DNA of 64,000 bases from positions 1 through 64,000 of the forward strand of contig NZ_VKDD01000002.1 of the NCBI RefSeq assembly GCF_007097525.1. Reading direction: 5' to 3'. The DNA is from Thalassomonas sp. M1454 (lineage in GTDB: Bacteria; Pseudomonadota; Gammaproteobacteria; Enterobacterales; Alteromonadaceae). Under the pieces are notes generated by a model. That model ran no database searches. It was not told the DNA's origin and saw only the letters and a program-made list of their open reading frames with translations. Numbering within the stretch: the first letter of the stretch is position 1; each line of letters begins with the position of its first letter. Positions 1 to 6,873 of this stretch are shown here, piece by piece. Position numbers and translations under genes: made by a program.

Positions 1-20
1 ACGTTATTAACAACAGTTTT

Positions 21-138
21 TGTCTAGCGACAATAGCACTGTGGAACCACCTGATCCCATGCCGAACTCAGAAGTGAAACGCAGTAGCGCCGATGGTAGT
101 GTGGGGGTTCCCATGTGAGAGTAGGTCATCGCTAGGCT
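21..138 (+). rRNA. rrf: 5S ribosomal RNA (copy 1)
   Basis: The stretch contains the highly conserved 5S core (CCGAACTCAGAAGTGAAACG and the GTAGCGCCGATGGTAGTG segment). Its ends are complementary (CTAGC near the 5' end with GCTAG near the 3' end), which forms helix I. The 118-nt length fits gammaproteobacterial 5S. The 23S gene expected upstream lies outside the window. A rho-independent terminator follows directly. The exact mature ends are inferred from the helix. Confidence 0.97.
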
Positions 139-146
139 CCTAATTT

Positions 147-173
147 AAAAAGCCCGTATCTACGGGCTTTTTA
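147..173 (+). terminator. Rho-independent terminator after 5S copy 1
   Basis: An 8-bp stem AGCCCGTA/TACGGGCT with a two-base loop is preceded by an A-run and followed by a T-run, directly behind the first 5S gene. Transcripts reaching the second 5S must read through it or start anew. An 11-bp AT-rich inverted repeat (185-195 with 211-221) lies between the two 5S genes and could be a processing stem. Confidence 0.85.
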
Positions 174-258
174 CCCTCTGGGTTTAATTGATTTAAGATT
201 TTAATAGTATTAAATCAATTACATCTTGAAGGCATAACGCCTTATTGATAAAAGCTTT

Positions 259-376
259 TGTCTAGCGACAATAGCACTGTGGAACCACCTGATCCCATGC
301 CGAACTCAGAAGTGAAACGCAGTAGCGCCGATGGTAGTGTGGGGGTTCCCATGTGAGAGTAGGTCATCGCTAGGCT
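259..376 (+). rRNA. rrf: 5S ribosomal RNA (copy 2)
   Basis: This is a 118-nt copy identical by eye to the first 5S gene over its whole length, starting about 120 bp downstream of the first copy's end. Only the flanks differ, apart from a short shared TTTTGTCTAG junction. Tandem 5S genes at the end of an rRNA operon are known in several gammaproteobacteria. The unit has its own terminator at 386-415. Confidence 0.97.
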
Positions 377-385
377 CCTAATTAG

Positions 386-415
386 AAAAGCCCGCTCATT
401 CGAGCGGGCTTTTTG
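386..415 (+). terminator. Rho-independent terminator after 5S copy 2
   Basis: A 9-bp GC-rich stem AGCCCGCTC/GAGCGGGCT (389-397 with 402-410) with a four-base loop is preceded by an A-run and followed by a T-run. The AAAAGCCC start matches the terminators after copy 1 and at 523-554, so each unit appears to have been duplicated with its terminator. Confidence 0.88.
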
Positions 416-522
416 CTTTTTGAAGCATAGCTCTATCCCTACTCGTAGGTCACCGCTCATTGCCATCCATGGCATCGCGGCATTAGTGCATCCATGCACT
501 TCATCCCTAGGCTCCCATTTCG
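416..522 (+). repeat. Palindromic repeat region with a 5S 3'-end remnant
   Basis: No credible gene lies here; the short open frames on both strands run through 5S or repeat DNA. Two small palindromes are visible, TGCCATCCATGGCA and AGTGCATCCATGCACT. At 501-530 the sequence TCATCCCTAGGCTCCC followed by AAAAGCCC closely resembles the end of the 5S genes (TCATCGCTAGGCTCCT) plus the start of their terminators. This suggests a third 5S unit whose body has been replaced by repeat DNA. The remnant is inferred from a short match. Confidence 0.5.
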
Positions 523-554
523 AAAAGCCCTTAGCTAACGCTAAGGGCTTTTTT
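523..554 (+). terminator. Rho-independent terminator, third in the rRNA tail
   Basis: A 10-bp stem AGCCCTTAGC/GCTAAGGGCT (526-535 with 540-549) with loop TAAC is followed by six T. Its position behind a 5S-like 3' end mirrors the two intact units upstream. Confidence 0.85.
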
Positions 555-964
555 CGTATGGAGCCTTTTGTGACCTACGTATTTGTAGGCATAGCACCGA
601 GTATCCAATTCAAGCACGCCACTGCCGCAAGAGGTCCCCGATGTCGCTTGAGCTCGACAACTGCTCCTGCGTTGTTCTACCTAAGTGCGTCCATGCACAA
701 GTCCTCGAGGATGACGTTGTAAGTAAACTCACACAGTGCATTAACTTTAAAATCAAAACACACCAGAACAAAAAATATTTATAATCACGCTATAAAAGAA
801 AAAATACAACGTCATTCTGTACGAGCCAAAGCGAGATACAGAACCTCCATAATTGACAGCGTGCTTATGTACAGGACCTCCCTAATTGACAGCGAGCTTC
901 TGTAAATAGTTTAAAACATATTTCTAAAAATACTAAAACAAAGAAAAATTTAAAATTTTATAAT
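555..964. repeat. Non-coding repeat-bearing stretch, including a 33-bp-period direct repeat
   Basis: No gene with credible codon structure or ribosome site is visible. At 571-580 the sequence GTGACCTACG occurs in inverted orientation relative to 447-456, so the two stretches face each other. TCCATGCAC recurs near 690. At 815-843 an inverted pair TTCTGTA/TACAGAA flanks GAGCCAAAGCGAG. Two 30-nt near-identical direct copies follow at 837-866 and 870-899, both containing CCTAATTGACAGC or CATAATTGACAGC. This style resembles dispersed REP-like elements of gammaproteobacteria. Family membership is my inference. Confidence 0.5.
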
Positions 965-1375
965 TTAAACACAAGCTCTAAATGCACTAAGCTGGTTATT
1001 CTTCTTATGATAGCAAAAAAATCTTGTTTGTAATTGTTCGGGAAGGATAGATGGATCTATTTGGATATAGTTATTGGCGCTATACAGTGGATTTAAAGAG
1101 CGATCTGCAAAGCAGTATAACGTTGAGTGCTTAACTAATGAGTGCTTAAGCAACTGGCTAGCTAAGCCTTTATGTTGGTATTTGTTATTTACCACTAATG
1201 CGTGTAAAAAATTACAGTCATCAATATTTGAAATTACTACAGCTGCAATGATTTCATCATTTAGTTTCATTAGGTAACAAGTATCATTACCCATAAAACT
1301 TGCAGAGTAATTATTGTTTTTGTAAAAGCGTTTAATTGATTTTTTGTCAGACTTTTCTGCTAACTGTATTTTCAT
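965..1375 (-). CDS. GNAT family N-acetyltransferase
   Basis: This 136-residue single-domain protein has the GNAT fold signature. A central strand with IIAAVVISNID is followed by LHALVVNNKYQHKGLASQLL, where Q-x-x-G-x-A is the acetyl-CoA pyrophosphate-binding loop (about residues 66-78). The C-terminal part (NYIQIDPSILPEQ) is poorly conserved and could set substrate choice. The substrate cannot be read from sequence. The gene sits alone downstream of ilvIH on the same strand but beyond the ilvIH terminator, so it probably has its own promoter in the short gap 1376-1400 or depends on read-through. The family call is firm; the function is unknown. Confidence 0.8.
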   Translation of the reverse strand: MKIQLAEKSDKKSIKRFYKNNNYSASFMGNDTCYLMKLNDEIIAAVVISNIDDCNFLHALVVNNKYQHKGLASQLLKHSLVKHSTLYCFADRSLNPLYSANNYIQIDPSILPEQLQTRFFCYHKKNNQLSAFRACV

Positions 1376-1397
1376 TGTAATAAATTAATTGGTTTCC

Positions 1398-1427
1398 ATA
1401 AAAAATGCCAGAGCAAGTCTGGCATTT
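1398..1427 (-). terminator. Terminator of the ilvIH operon
   Basis: Read on the minus strand, a 10-bp perfect stem AAATGCCAGA/TCTGGCATTT with a five-base loop is followed by a run of T. It lies 25 bp beyond the ilvH stop codon. Confidence 0.85.
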
Positions 1428-1451
1428 AGTTAAGTATTTACTGATGTTTCT

Positions 1452-1949
1452 TTAAACTCTTAAAGCTTTTTCACCACGAGCTATACCTACAGTACCTGAG
1501 CGAACAACTTCGATGATCTCTGTTTCATGATTTAATACATCGATAAAAGAAGAAATTTTATCTTCGTCACCGGTTAACTGAACCGTATAAATTTGCTTGC
1601 CAACATCAACAATATCGCCTCTAAAAATATCGGCAATACGTTTTACTTCGGTGCGTGTTTTATTATTCATTGCTAACACTTTAACTAACACTATCTCACG
1701 TTCAATATGAGGGCGTTCGGTTAAATCTGCCACTTTAATCACGTCTACCAGTTTATTTACCTGCTTAGTGATCTGCTCTAGAACTTTATCATCACCAAAA
1801 GTTGATATTGTGATGCGAGATAGAGTTGGCTCATTAGTTTCTGCTACACATAAACTTTCTATATTGAATGCACGTTGTGAGAAAAGGCCTACAATGCGAG
1901 AAAGAGCCCCTGGTTCATTCTCTAATAATATTGATACTATACGGCGCAT
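1452..1949 (-). CDS. ilvH: Acetolactate synthase small (regulatory) subunit
   Basis: The protein is about 165 residues and starts [20 protein letters not shown], the N-terminal ACT domain that binds the feedback inhibitor valine. A second ACT-like region follows (about residues 80-165, containing EREIVLVKV). It partners the catalytic subunit encoded just upstream to make acetolactate or acetohydroxybutyrate for Val, Leu and Ile synthesis. An in-frame upstream start at 1976 exists. The ATG at 1949 is preferred because it overlaps the ilvI stop codon (TAATG) and has GGAG a suitable distance upstream. The stop-start overlap implies translational coupling. The symbol could equally be ilvN; ilvH is chosen for the ilvI-ilvH order. 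Confidence 0.95.
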   Translation of the reverse strand: MRRIVSILLENEPGALSRIVGLFSQRAFNIESLCVAETNEPTLSRITISTFGDDKVLEQITKQVNKLVDVIKVADLTERPHIEREIVLVKVLAMNNKTRTEVKRIADIFRGDIVDVGKQIYTVQLTGDEDKISSFIDVLNHETEIIEVVRSGTVGIARGEKALRV

Positions 1950-3673
1950 TATACTTTCTCTCCTTTTTTCAGCCACATTTCATCTACAGCTCCAAAACGA
2001 ACTTGCATTGGATATACATGTTCTTTTTCATCAACTAATACATCAACAAACACTAAACGATTTTTTATTGAGAATGCTTTTTCCATTGCTGAATCTAATT
2101 CATCTGGATGGTTTACTTGCATACCTACATGACCATAAGCTTCTGCTAATTTAATAAAGTCAGGTAAAGATTCCATGTAAGATGATGAATGACGTCCACC
2201 ATAAATCATATCTTGCCATTGGCGTACCATACCTAATGAGCGGTTATTTAGAGCAACTATCACAACTGGAATGTTATATTGCAAACAAGTCGACATTTCT
2301 TGAATATTCATTTGAATTGAACCGTCACCAGTAACACAAACTACATGGCTGTCAGGGAAGGCAACTTTTACGCCCATTGCTGCAGGAAAACCAAAGCCCA
2401 TAGTGCCTAGGCCGCCAGAGTTAATCCATTGGCGTGGCTTTTTAAATGGATAATATTGAGCCGCAAACATTTGGTGCTGACCAACATCTGAACAAATGTA
2501 AGCATCGCCTTGGGTATGTTTATAAATAGACTCAATAACCTGTTGTGGTTTAATTAACTCGGCAGATTCTTCATAGCTAAAGCTGTTTAAAGCGCGCCAC
2601 TTGTTAATTTCGTTCCACCATTCTTTGTAGTCGTCTTTATTTGGTTTATGGCCAATAGCATCAAGCTCTTCAGTAAGTTGATCAATAACAACATCAACTA
2701 AACCAACAATAGGTACATGTGCATTAACTGTCTTTGAAATAGAGGTTGGATCAATATCAACATGGATAATTTTTGCATTTGGACAGAATTTTTCTACCTT
2801 ATTGGTTACTCGGTCATCAAAGCGAGCACCTAGCGCAAGAATAACATCTGCATTAGCCATAGCTTTATTTGCTTCTGCTGAACCATGCATACCAAGCATA
2901 CCAATAAAGTTTTCATGAAGGCCGCTAATGCCACCTAAGCCCATTAGTGTATTGGTACAAGGTGCATTTAAACGCTCAACAAGAGCCGTTAACTTTTCAG
3001 CCGCATTAGCGATAACAATTCCACCACCAGTATAAATAACTAAGCGCTCAGCTTTTGTTATTTTCTCAACAGCCTTTTTAATTTGTTTTGTATGACCTTT
3101 AATATTTGGGTTATATGAACGGATTTGTACATCTTTGTTCATTACAAATGGGGCAGTATTATCAGGCACTAAAATATCTTTTGGTAGCTCAATAACAACA
3201 GGTCCTGGACGTCCTGTCTCAGCTAAATAGAAGGCTTTAGCGACAACATTTGGTAGTTCTTCAACACTTCGACAGTTAAAGCTGTGTTTAACAATAGGGC
3301 GTGAACAGCCGACAATATCGGTTTCTTGGAAGGCATCACCACCGATCAGACCAGAAGCTACTTGTCCAGCAAGAACAACCATTGGGATAGAATCCATATA
3401 AGCGGTTGCAATACCGGTAATACAGTTTGTATTACCTGGACCTGAAGTGGCTAACACTACACCACATTTACCCGTAGCACGAGTATAGCCATCGGCCATG
3501 TGCGTAGCAGCTTGTTCATGACGAACGAGTAAGTGGCTTACTTGGTCCTGTCTGAAAATAGCATCATATATATCTAATACTGAGCCACCTGGGTAGCCAA
3601 AGATATACTCTACATCTAATTCAGCTAGAGCTTTTATTAATAACTCCGCCCCTGAAAAACGTTCTATTGTCAT
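1949..3673 (-). CDS. ilvI: Acetolactate synthase large (catalytic) subunit
   Basis: This 574-residue ThDP-dependent enzyme condenses pyruvate with pyruvate or 2-ketobutyrate, the first common step of branched-chain amino acid synthesis. Visible features are the N-terminal pyrimidine-binding domain with [13 protein letters not shown] and the catalytic Glu in [15 protein letters not shown], a central domain, and the C-terminal ThDP/Mg site ([16 protein letters not shown] followed by N). Length is typical for the family. The ATG at 3673 has AAGG eight bases upstream. It is the first gene of the ilvIH operon and lies just behind an attenuator terminator and a Leu/Val-rich leader peptide, so expression is probably set by charged tRNA supply. 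Confidence 0.97.
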   Translation of the reverse strand: MTIERFSGAELLIKALAELDVEYIFGYPGGSVLDIYDAIFRQDQVSHLLVRHEQAATHMADGYTRATGKCGVVLATSGPGNTNCITGIATAYMDSIPMVVLAGQVASGLIGGDAFQETDIVGCSRPIVKHSFNCRSVEELPNVVAKAFYLAETGRPGPVVIELPKDILVPDNTAPFVMNKDVQIRSYNPNIKGHTKQIKKAVEKITKAERLVIYTGGGIVIANAAEKLTALVERLNAPCTNTLMGLGGISGLHENFIGMLGMHGSAEANKAMANADVILALGARFDDRVTNKVEKFCPNAKIIHVDIDPTSISKTVNAHVPIVGLVDVVIDQLTEELDAIGHKPNKDDYKEWWNEINKWRALNSFSYEESAELIKPQQVIESIYKHTQGDAYICSDVGQHQMFAAQYYPFKKPRQWINSGGLGTMGFGFPAAMGVKVAFPDSHVVCVTGDGSIQMNIQEMSTCLQYNIPVVIVALNNRSLGMVRQWQDMIYGGRHSSSYMESLPDFIKLAEAYGHVGMQVNHPDELDSAMEKAFSIKNRLVFVDVLVDEKEHVYPMQVRFGAVDEMWLKKGEKV

Positions 3674-3707
3674 TTTTATGCCTTTTTATAAATTTTTTTT
3701 CGTCCAG

Positions 3708-3743
3708 AAAAAACAAAACCCTCGATTATTTAAGCGAGGGTTT
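3708..3743 (-). terminator. Attenuator terminator in the ilvIH leader
   Basis: On the minus strand, AAACCCTCG pairs with CGAGGGTTT (3735-3743 with 3716-3724), followed by TGTTTTTT. It lies 32 bp after the leader-peptide stop codon and 35 bp before the ilvI start. This is the geometry of a ribosome-controlled attenuator: ribosome stalling on the leader's Leu/Val codons would favour an alternative fold. The alternative pairing was not worked out by hand. Confidence 0.8.
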
Positions 3744-3775
3744 ATTGAATTATTATGCTATTTCTAATTATTCAG

Positions 3776-3844
3776 TCAAAACCCATGCCTTGGTAGTAAA
3801 ACCACGACTAGCAGGAGTTTAAGGAATAAATGGGTAAATTTCAT
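3776..3844 (-). CDS. ilvIH operon leader peptide
   Basis: A 22-codon frame begins ATG AAA TTT ACC CAT and ends in TGA. Its middle reads LKLLLVVVLLP, that is CTT AAA CTC CTG CTA GTC GTG GTT TTA CTA. So 12 of 22 residues are branched-chain-amino-acid-type or aromatic, with eight Leu/Val codons nearly in a row. It is followed within 32 bp by a perfect terminator and then by ilvI, the classic layout of attenuated amino-acid operons. No strong Shine-Dalgarno sequence is seen before its ATG. Function follows from position and codon content; translation itself is inferred. Confidence 0.8.
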   Translation of the reverse strand: MKFTHLFLKLLLVVVLLPRHGF

Positions 3845-3956
3845 CAATAATTTTTTATTTGTTTAACATTGATTTATATTTAATAAGTTTGGGCATGAAT
3901 GTCAACAAGTAATTCACAATACGGCGTAAATAACCGTAAATTAAGGCATTCGGTCA

Positions 3957-3984
3957 TTTACTAGTACAAAAAAGTCGCTACAAT
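3957..3984 (+). promoter_or_regulatory. Candidate promoter of astB
   Basis: A TTTACT -35-like hexamer (3957-3962) and a TACAAT -10-like hexamer (3979-3984) are 16 bases apart, about 45 bp before the astB start. The match is reasonable but not strong, in AT-rich DNA. Confidence 0.4.
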
Positions 3985-4028
3985 AGCCGCAAAGTATAAA
4001 CTTAAATAAATTAAGTTCGGGAGTGAAA

Positions 4029-5375
4029 ATGAATAGTTTTGAAGCTAATTTTGATGGCTTAGTAGGTCCAACTCATAATTATGCCGGTTTATCTGAAGGT
4101 AATGTTGCCTCTAAGCTAAGTGCTAATGATATTTCGAGTCCAAGAAATGCCGCATTGCAGGGCATTAATAAGATGAAGGCACTTCACGATTTAGGTATGA
4201 CACAAGGTGTTTTTGCGCCGCAAGAGCGACCTGATATTTTTTCTCTACGCCGTTTAGGGTTTTCAGGAACCGACGCAAATGTATTAGAGCAAGCATATAA
4301 AGTTGCTCCTAGCGTACTTTCTGCTTGTTGCAGTGCGTCGAGTATGTGGACAGCCAATGCCGCAACTGTTTCTCCATCTGGTGACTCTCTTGATGGAAAG
4401 ATTCACTTTACTCCTGCTAACCTTACCAATAAATTTCATCGTTCATTAGAGCCTGAAACAACGGGTAACATTCTTAAATCAGTCTTTAATGATGACAAGT
4501 ATTTTAATCATCACTTACACTTAAATGATAACGATCATTTTGGTGATGAAGGCGCCGCTAACCATACTCGTTTATGTGGTAGCTACGGCGAGCAAGGTGT
4601 TGAAATTTTTACTTTTGGTAAATATGCCTTTAACGCAAGTATGCCAGCACCAAAAAAATACCCTGCAAGACAAACACTAGAAGCAAGCCAAGCGGTTGCT
4701 CGCCTGCACGGTTTATCTGACGATGGCGTTGTTTACGTACAACAAAACCCTGATGTAATCGATCAAGGTGTTTTCCACAATGATGTTATCTCGGTAGGTA
4801 ACCAAAATGTGCTGTTTTATCATGAACAAGCGTTCTTAAATACAGACGTATTCTTAAATGAGCTAAGTGAAAAGTTTGCAAAAACAAGCTCTGAGCAATT
4901 GCACTTTATCAAAGTTCCTACAGAAGAAGTAAGCTTAGAAGATTGCGTTAAAACTTATTTGTTTAATACCCAAATTATTACTTTAAATGATGGAACAATG
5001 ACAATTATTGCGCCTATGCATTGTCATGATAACCCGAGAGTTAAAGCTTATTTAGATAAATTAGTTACGCAAAATACGCCTATTAAACAGGTTAAATATT
5101 TTGACGTGAATGAAAGTATGAAAAATGGCGGTGGACCTGCTTGTTTAAGGTTACGAGTAGCCATGACGCAGCAAGAGCTTGGCGCAGTTAATCAAAACTG
5201 TTTAATGAACGATGAACTTTATAGCAATCTAACTGCTTGGGTAAATAAACACTACAGAGACAGTATTTGCTTTGACGACTTACGTGACCCAAGCTTATTA
5301 GTTGAATCTAGAACTGCGCTTGATGAATTAACTCAGTTATTAAAACTTGGCTCAGTGTACCGCTTCCAGCGATAA
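4029..5375 (+). CDS. astB: N-succinylarginine dihydrolase
   Basis: The enzyme hydrolyses N2-succinylarginine to N2-succinylornithine, CO2 and two NH3, the second step of the arginine succinyltransferase (AST) pathway, in the cytoplasm. The N-terminus [21 protein letters not shown] and the motifs LLPPQERPDI-like [42 protein letters not shown] and [12 protein letters not shown] (catalytic Cys region) are diagnostic. The 448-residue length is normal. GTG at 4023 is also in frame, but the GGGAG ribosome site at 4019-4023 suits ATG 4029. The other ast genes are not in the window, so astB stands alone. A terminator follows at 5401. Confidence 0.95.
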   Translation: MNSFEANFDGLVGPTHNYAGLSEGNVASKLSANDISSPRNAALQGINKMKALHDLGMTQGVFAPQERPDIFSLRRLGFSGTDANVLEQAYKVAPSVLSACCSASSMWTANAATVSPSGDSLDGKIHFTPANLTNKFHRSLEPETTGNILKSVFNDDKYFNHHLHLNDNDHFGDEGAANHTRLCGSYGEQGVEIFTFGKYAFNASMPAPKKYPARQTLEASQAVARLHGLSDDGVVYVQQNPDVIDQGVFHNDVISVGNQNVLFYHEQAFLNTDVFLNELSEKFAKTSSEQLHFIKVPTEEVSLEDCVKTYLFNTQIITLNDGTMTIIAPMHCHDNPRVKAYLDKLVTQNTPIKQVKYFDVNESMKNGGGPACLRLRVAMTQQELGAVNQNCLMNDELYSNLTAWVNKHYRDSICFDDLRDPSLLVESRTALDELTQLLKLGSVYRFQR

Positions 5376-5400
5376 TCATTAACACGGTAAAAAACTTATA

Positions 5401-5430
5401 AAAGGATCTTGTTTAAGATCCTTTTTTTAT
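5401..5430 (+). terminator. Terminator between astB and the threonine aldolase gene
   Basis: A 10-bp stem AAAGGATCTT/AAGATCCTTT with loop GTTT is followed by seven T on the plus strand. On the minus strand it is also followed by a short TTTTA run, so it can serve both convergent genes. Confidence 0.87.
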
Positions 5431-5450
5431 TTCACTTGGCATTACTCTCT

Positions 5451-6461
5451 TTACATTAAACTCAAAATATCTTTAATTGTATCTGCAGTGTATATGATAT
5501 CGGCTTTATCAATATTTAAGTGGGTTACTAAACGTAACGTTTGGCCGGCAGAGACTTTTATACCTTCTTGTAATAATAATTTTGCCATAAGCTGAGCATT
5601 AATTTTTTCATCTAAAGTGATATAAACCATATTAGTTTGAGGCTCTGTAATGGCTAGCTCATCACAGTCAGATAATAAATTAGCTAATAACTTAGCATTT
5701 GCGTGATCATCAGCTAATTTAGAAACATTGTGCTCTAAAGCATAATCCATCGCTTTAGCGATAAGACCTGCTTGGCGAGTACCGCCACCGACCATTTTTC
5801 GAATGCGTCTTGCTTTATTGATTATTTCTTTACTGCCACAAAGCACCGAGCCCATAGGTGTGCCTAAGCCTTTCGAAAAACAAATAGAAATTGAATCAAC
5901 GTACTGGCACATTTCAGCTAACTCAATATTTAGCTCAGTGAGAGCGTTGAATATTCTGGCGCCATCTAAATGAATAGCTAAATTATGTTTATTGGCAAGC
6001 TTACGAGCTTTAATAAAATAATCTAATGGGATCACCTTACCGCAATGAGTATTTTCTAGGCTTAATAATTTTGATTTAGCAAAGTGTTGGTCATCTTCTT
6101 TAATTACCGCCTCTATGTCGTTAAACGCTAGCTCTCCTGAAGGTTGTACTGATATAGGTTGAGGCACAACGGAACCTAATACTGCTGCTCCTCCTGCTTC
6201 ATAAAGGTAGGTATGATAACCTTGGCCAACAATATACTCTTCGCCACGACTGCAATGAGCGAGAAGGGCGCATAAGTTTGATTGCGTACCTGAATTAACT
6301 ATCATGGCTGCTTCAAACCCGGTAAGAGCGGCCATTTTTTTCTCAAAAGCATTTACTGTTGGATCGTCGCCATAGACATCATCGCCAAGCTCTGCGGTGA
6401 TCATTACCTCTAGCATTTTTTGACTTGGTTTGGTTACTGTATCAGAGCGGTAGTCGATCAT
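5451..6461 (-). CDS. ltaE: Low-specificity L-threonine aldolase
   Basis: This PLP enzyme of fold type I cleaves L-threonine and L-allo-threonine to glycine and acetaldehyde. The 336-residue protein begins MIDYRSDTVTKPSQKM, as in the family. It has ENTHCGKVIPLD, HLDGARIFNA (Asp contacting PLP), SISICFSKGLGTPMGSVL (the PLP-binding Lys in SFSKGL-type context) and RIRKMVGGGTRQAG. An upstream in-frame start at 6476 exists. ATG 6461 is preferred because GGAAG lies five bases upstream and the family begins with this residue. The gene is convergent with astB and divergent from the B12-controlled btuB unit. Confidence 0.93.
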   Translation of the reverse strand: MIDYRSDTVTKPSQKMLEVMITAELGDDVYGDDPTVNAFEKKMAALTGFEAAMIVNSGTQSNLCALLAHCSRGEEYIVGQGYHTYLYEAGGAAVLGSVVPQPISVQPSGELAFNDIEAVIKEDDQHFAKSKLLSLENTHCGKVIPLDYFIKARKLANKHNLAIHLDGARIFNALTELNIELAEMCQYVDSISICFSKGLGTPMGSVLCGSKEIINKARRIRKMVGGGTRQAGLIAKAMDYALEHNVSKLADDHANAKLLANLLSDCDELAITEPQTNMVYITLDEKINAQLMAKLLLQEGIKVSAGQTLRLVTHLNIDKADIIYTADTIKDILSLM

Positions 6462-6602
6462 TTTATCTTCCAACAATTTTATTATTTAAAAAATTATACA
6501 TGAATTTGATTATAAAAAATGGACAATGGGAACATCATTTATAGTTCATAAAATAGTGTTAAGTTTGTGAATATATAGGATTAATTAGTTATAACTTAAA
6601 TG

Positions 6603-6631
6603 TTGCCCATTAAGTATTCAGTCTATACAAT
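6603..6631 (+). promoter_or_regulatory. Candidate promoter of the btuB riboswitch transcript
   Basis: TTGCCC (6603-6608) and TACAAT (6626-6631) are separated by 17 bases. Initiation about seven bases later would start the RNA right at the 5' end of the cobalamin aptamer. Confidence 0.55.
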
Positions 6632-6637
6632 AAGTTC

Positions 6638-6873
6638 ATTAATTAGGTGGTGCAGATTAAACTTTGCATCTTAAATGGGAAACAGGTTCAATTCCTGTGC
6701 TGCCCCCGCAACGGTATATGGATTTATATTTTGTATGATATCCACAAGCCCGATACCAGCCCAGTTAATTTACCTCAAATTTTTTAATTTGATTACGATG
6801 AAGCGGAGGGCTCCATCGGTGAACTAACAAGTGTTAGTATTCGCTGCCCCTCCCCCAAAATATGGGGATTTCC
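6638..6873 (+). ncRNA. Cobalamin riboswitch controlling btuB
   Basis: The aptamer (about 6638-6780) shows the conserved series AGGTGGTGCAG, ATGGGAAACAGGT, GCTGCCCCCGCAACGGTA and the B12-box-like AAGCCCGATACCAGCC. It matches the cobalamin (AdoCbl) riboswitch in order and spacing. Downstream, a CGATG/CATCG hairpin encloses AAGCGGAGGGCTC. The last hairpin pairs CCCC (6852-6856 region) with GGGG (6864-6867). That GGGG is the btuB ribosome-binding site, so the output is probably translational. The exact fold was not computed. Confidence 0.93.

Noticed and set aside
242-499. 85-codon open frame on the minus strand across 5S copy 2 and the palindromes
   Set aside because: It is antisense to a 5S rRNA gene and to repeat DNA. 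Such frames are common artefacts behind rRNA operons.
420-722. 100-codon plus-strand frame in the repeat region
   Set aside because: It reads through a terminator and palindromic repeats, has no ribosome site and has no recognisable domain.
1-960. tRNA genes behind the 5S copies
   Set aside because: No cloverleaf with T-loop GTTCRA and acceptor pairing was found by eye in this stretch or elsewhere in the intergenic DNA.
1950-1976. Longer ilvH start at 1976
   Set aside because: It would lie inside the ilvI end. The ATG at 1949 overlaps the ilvI stop in the usual coupled manner and matches the family N-terminus.
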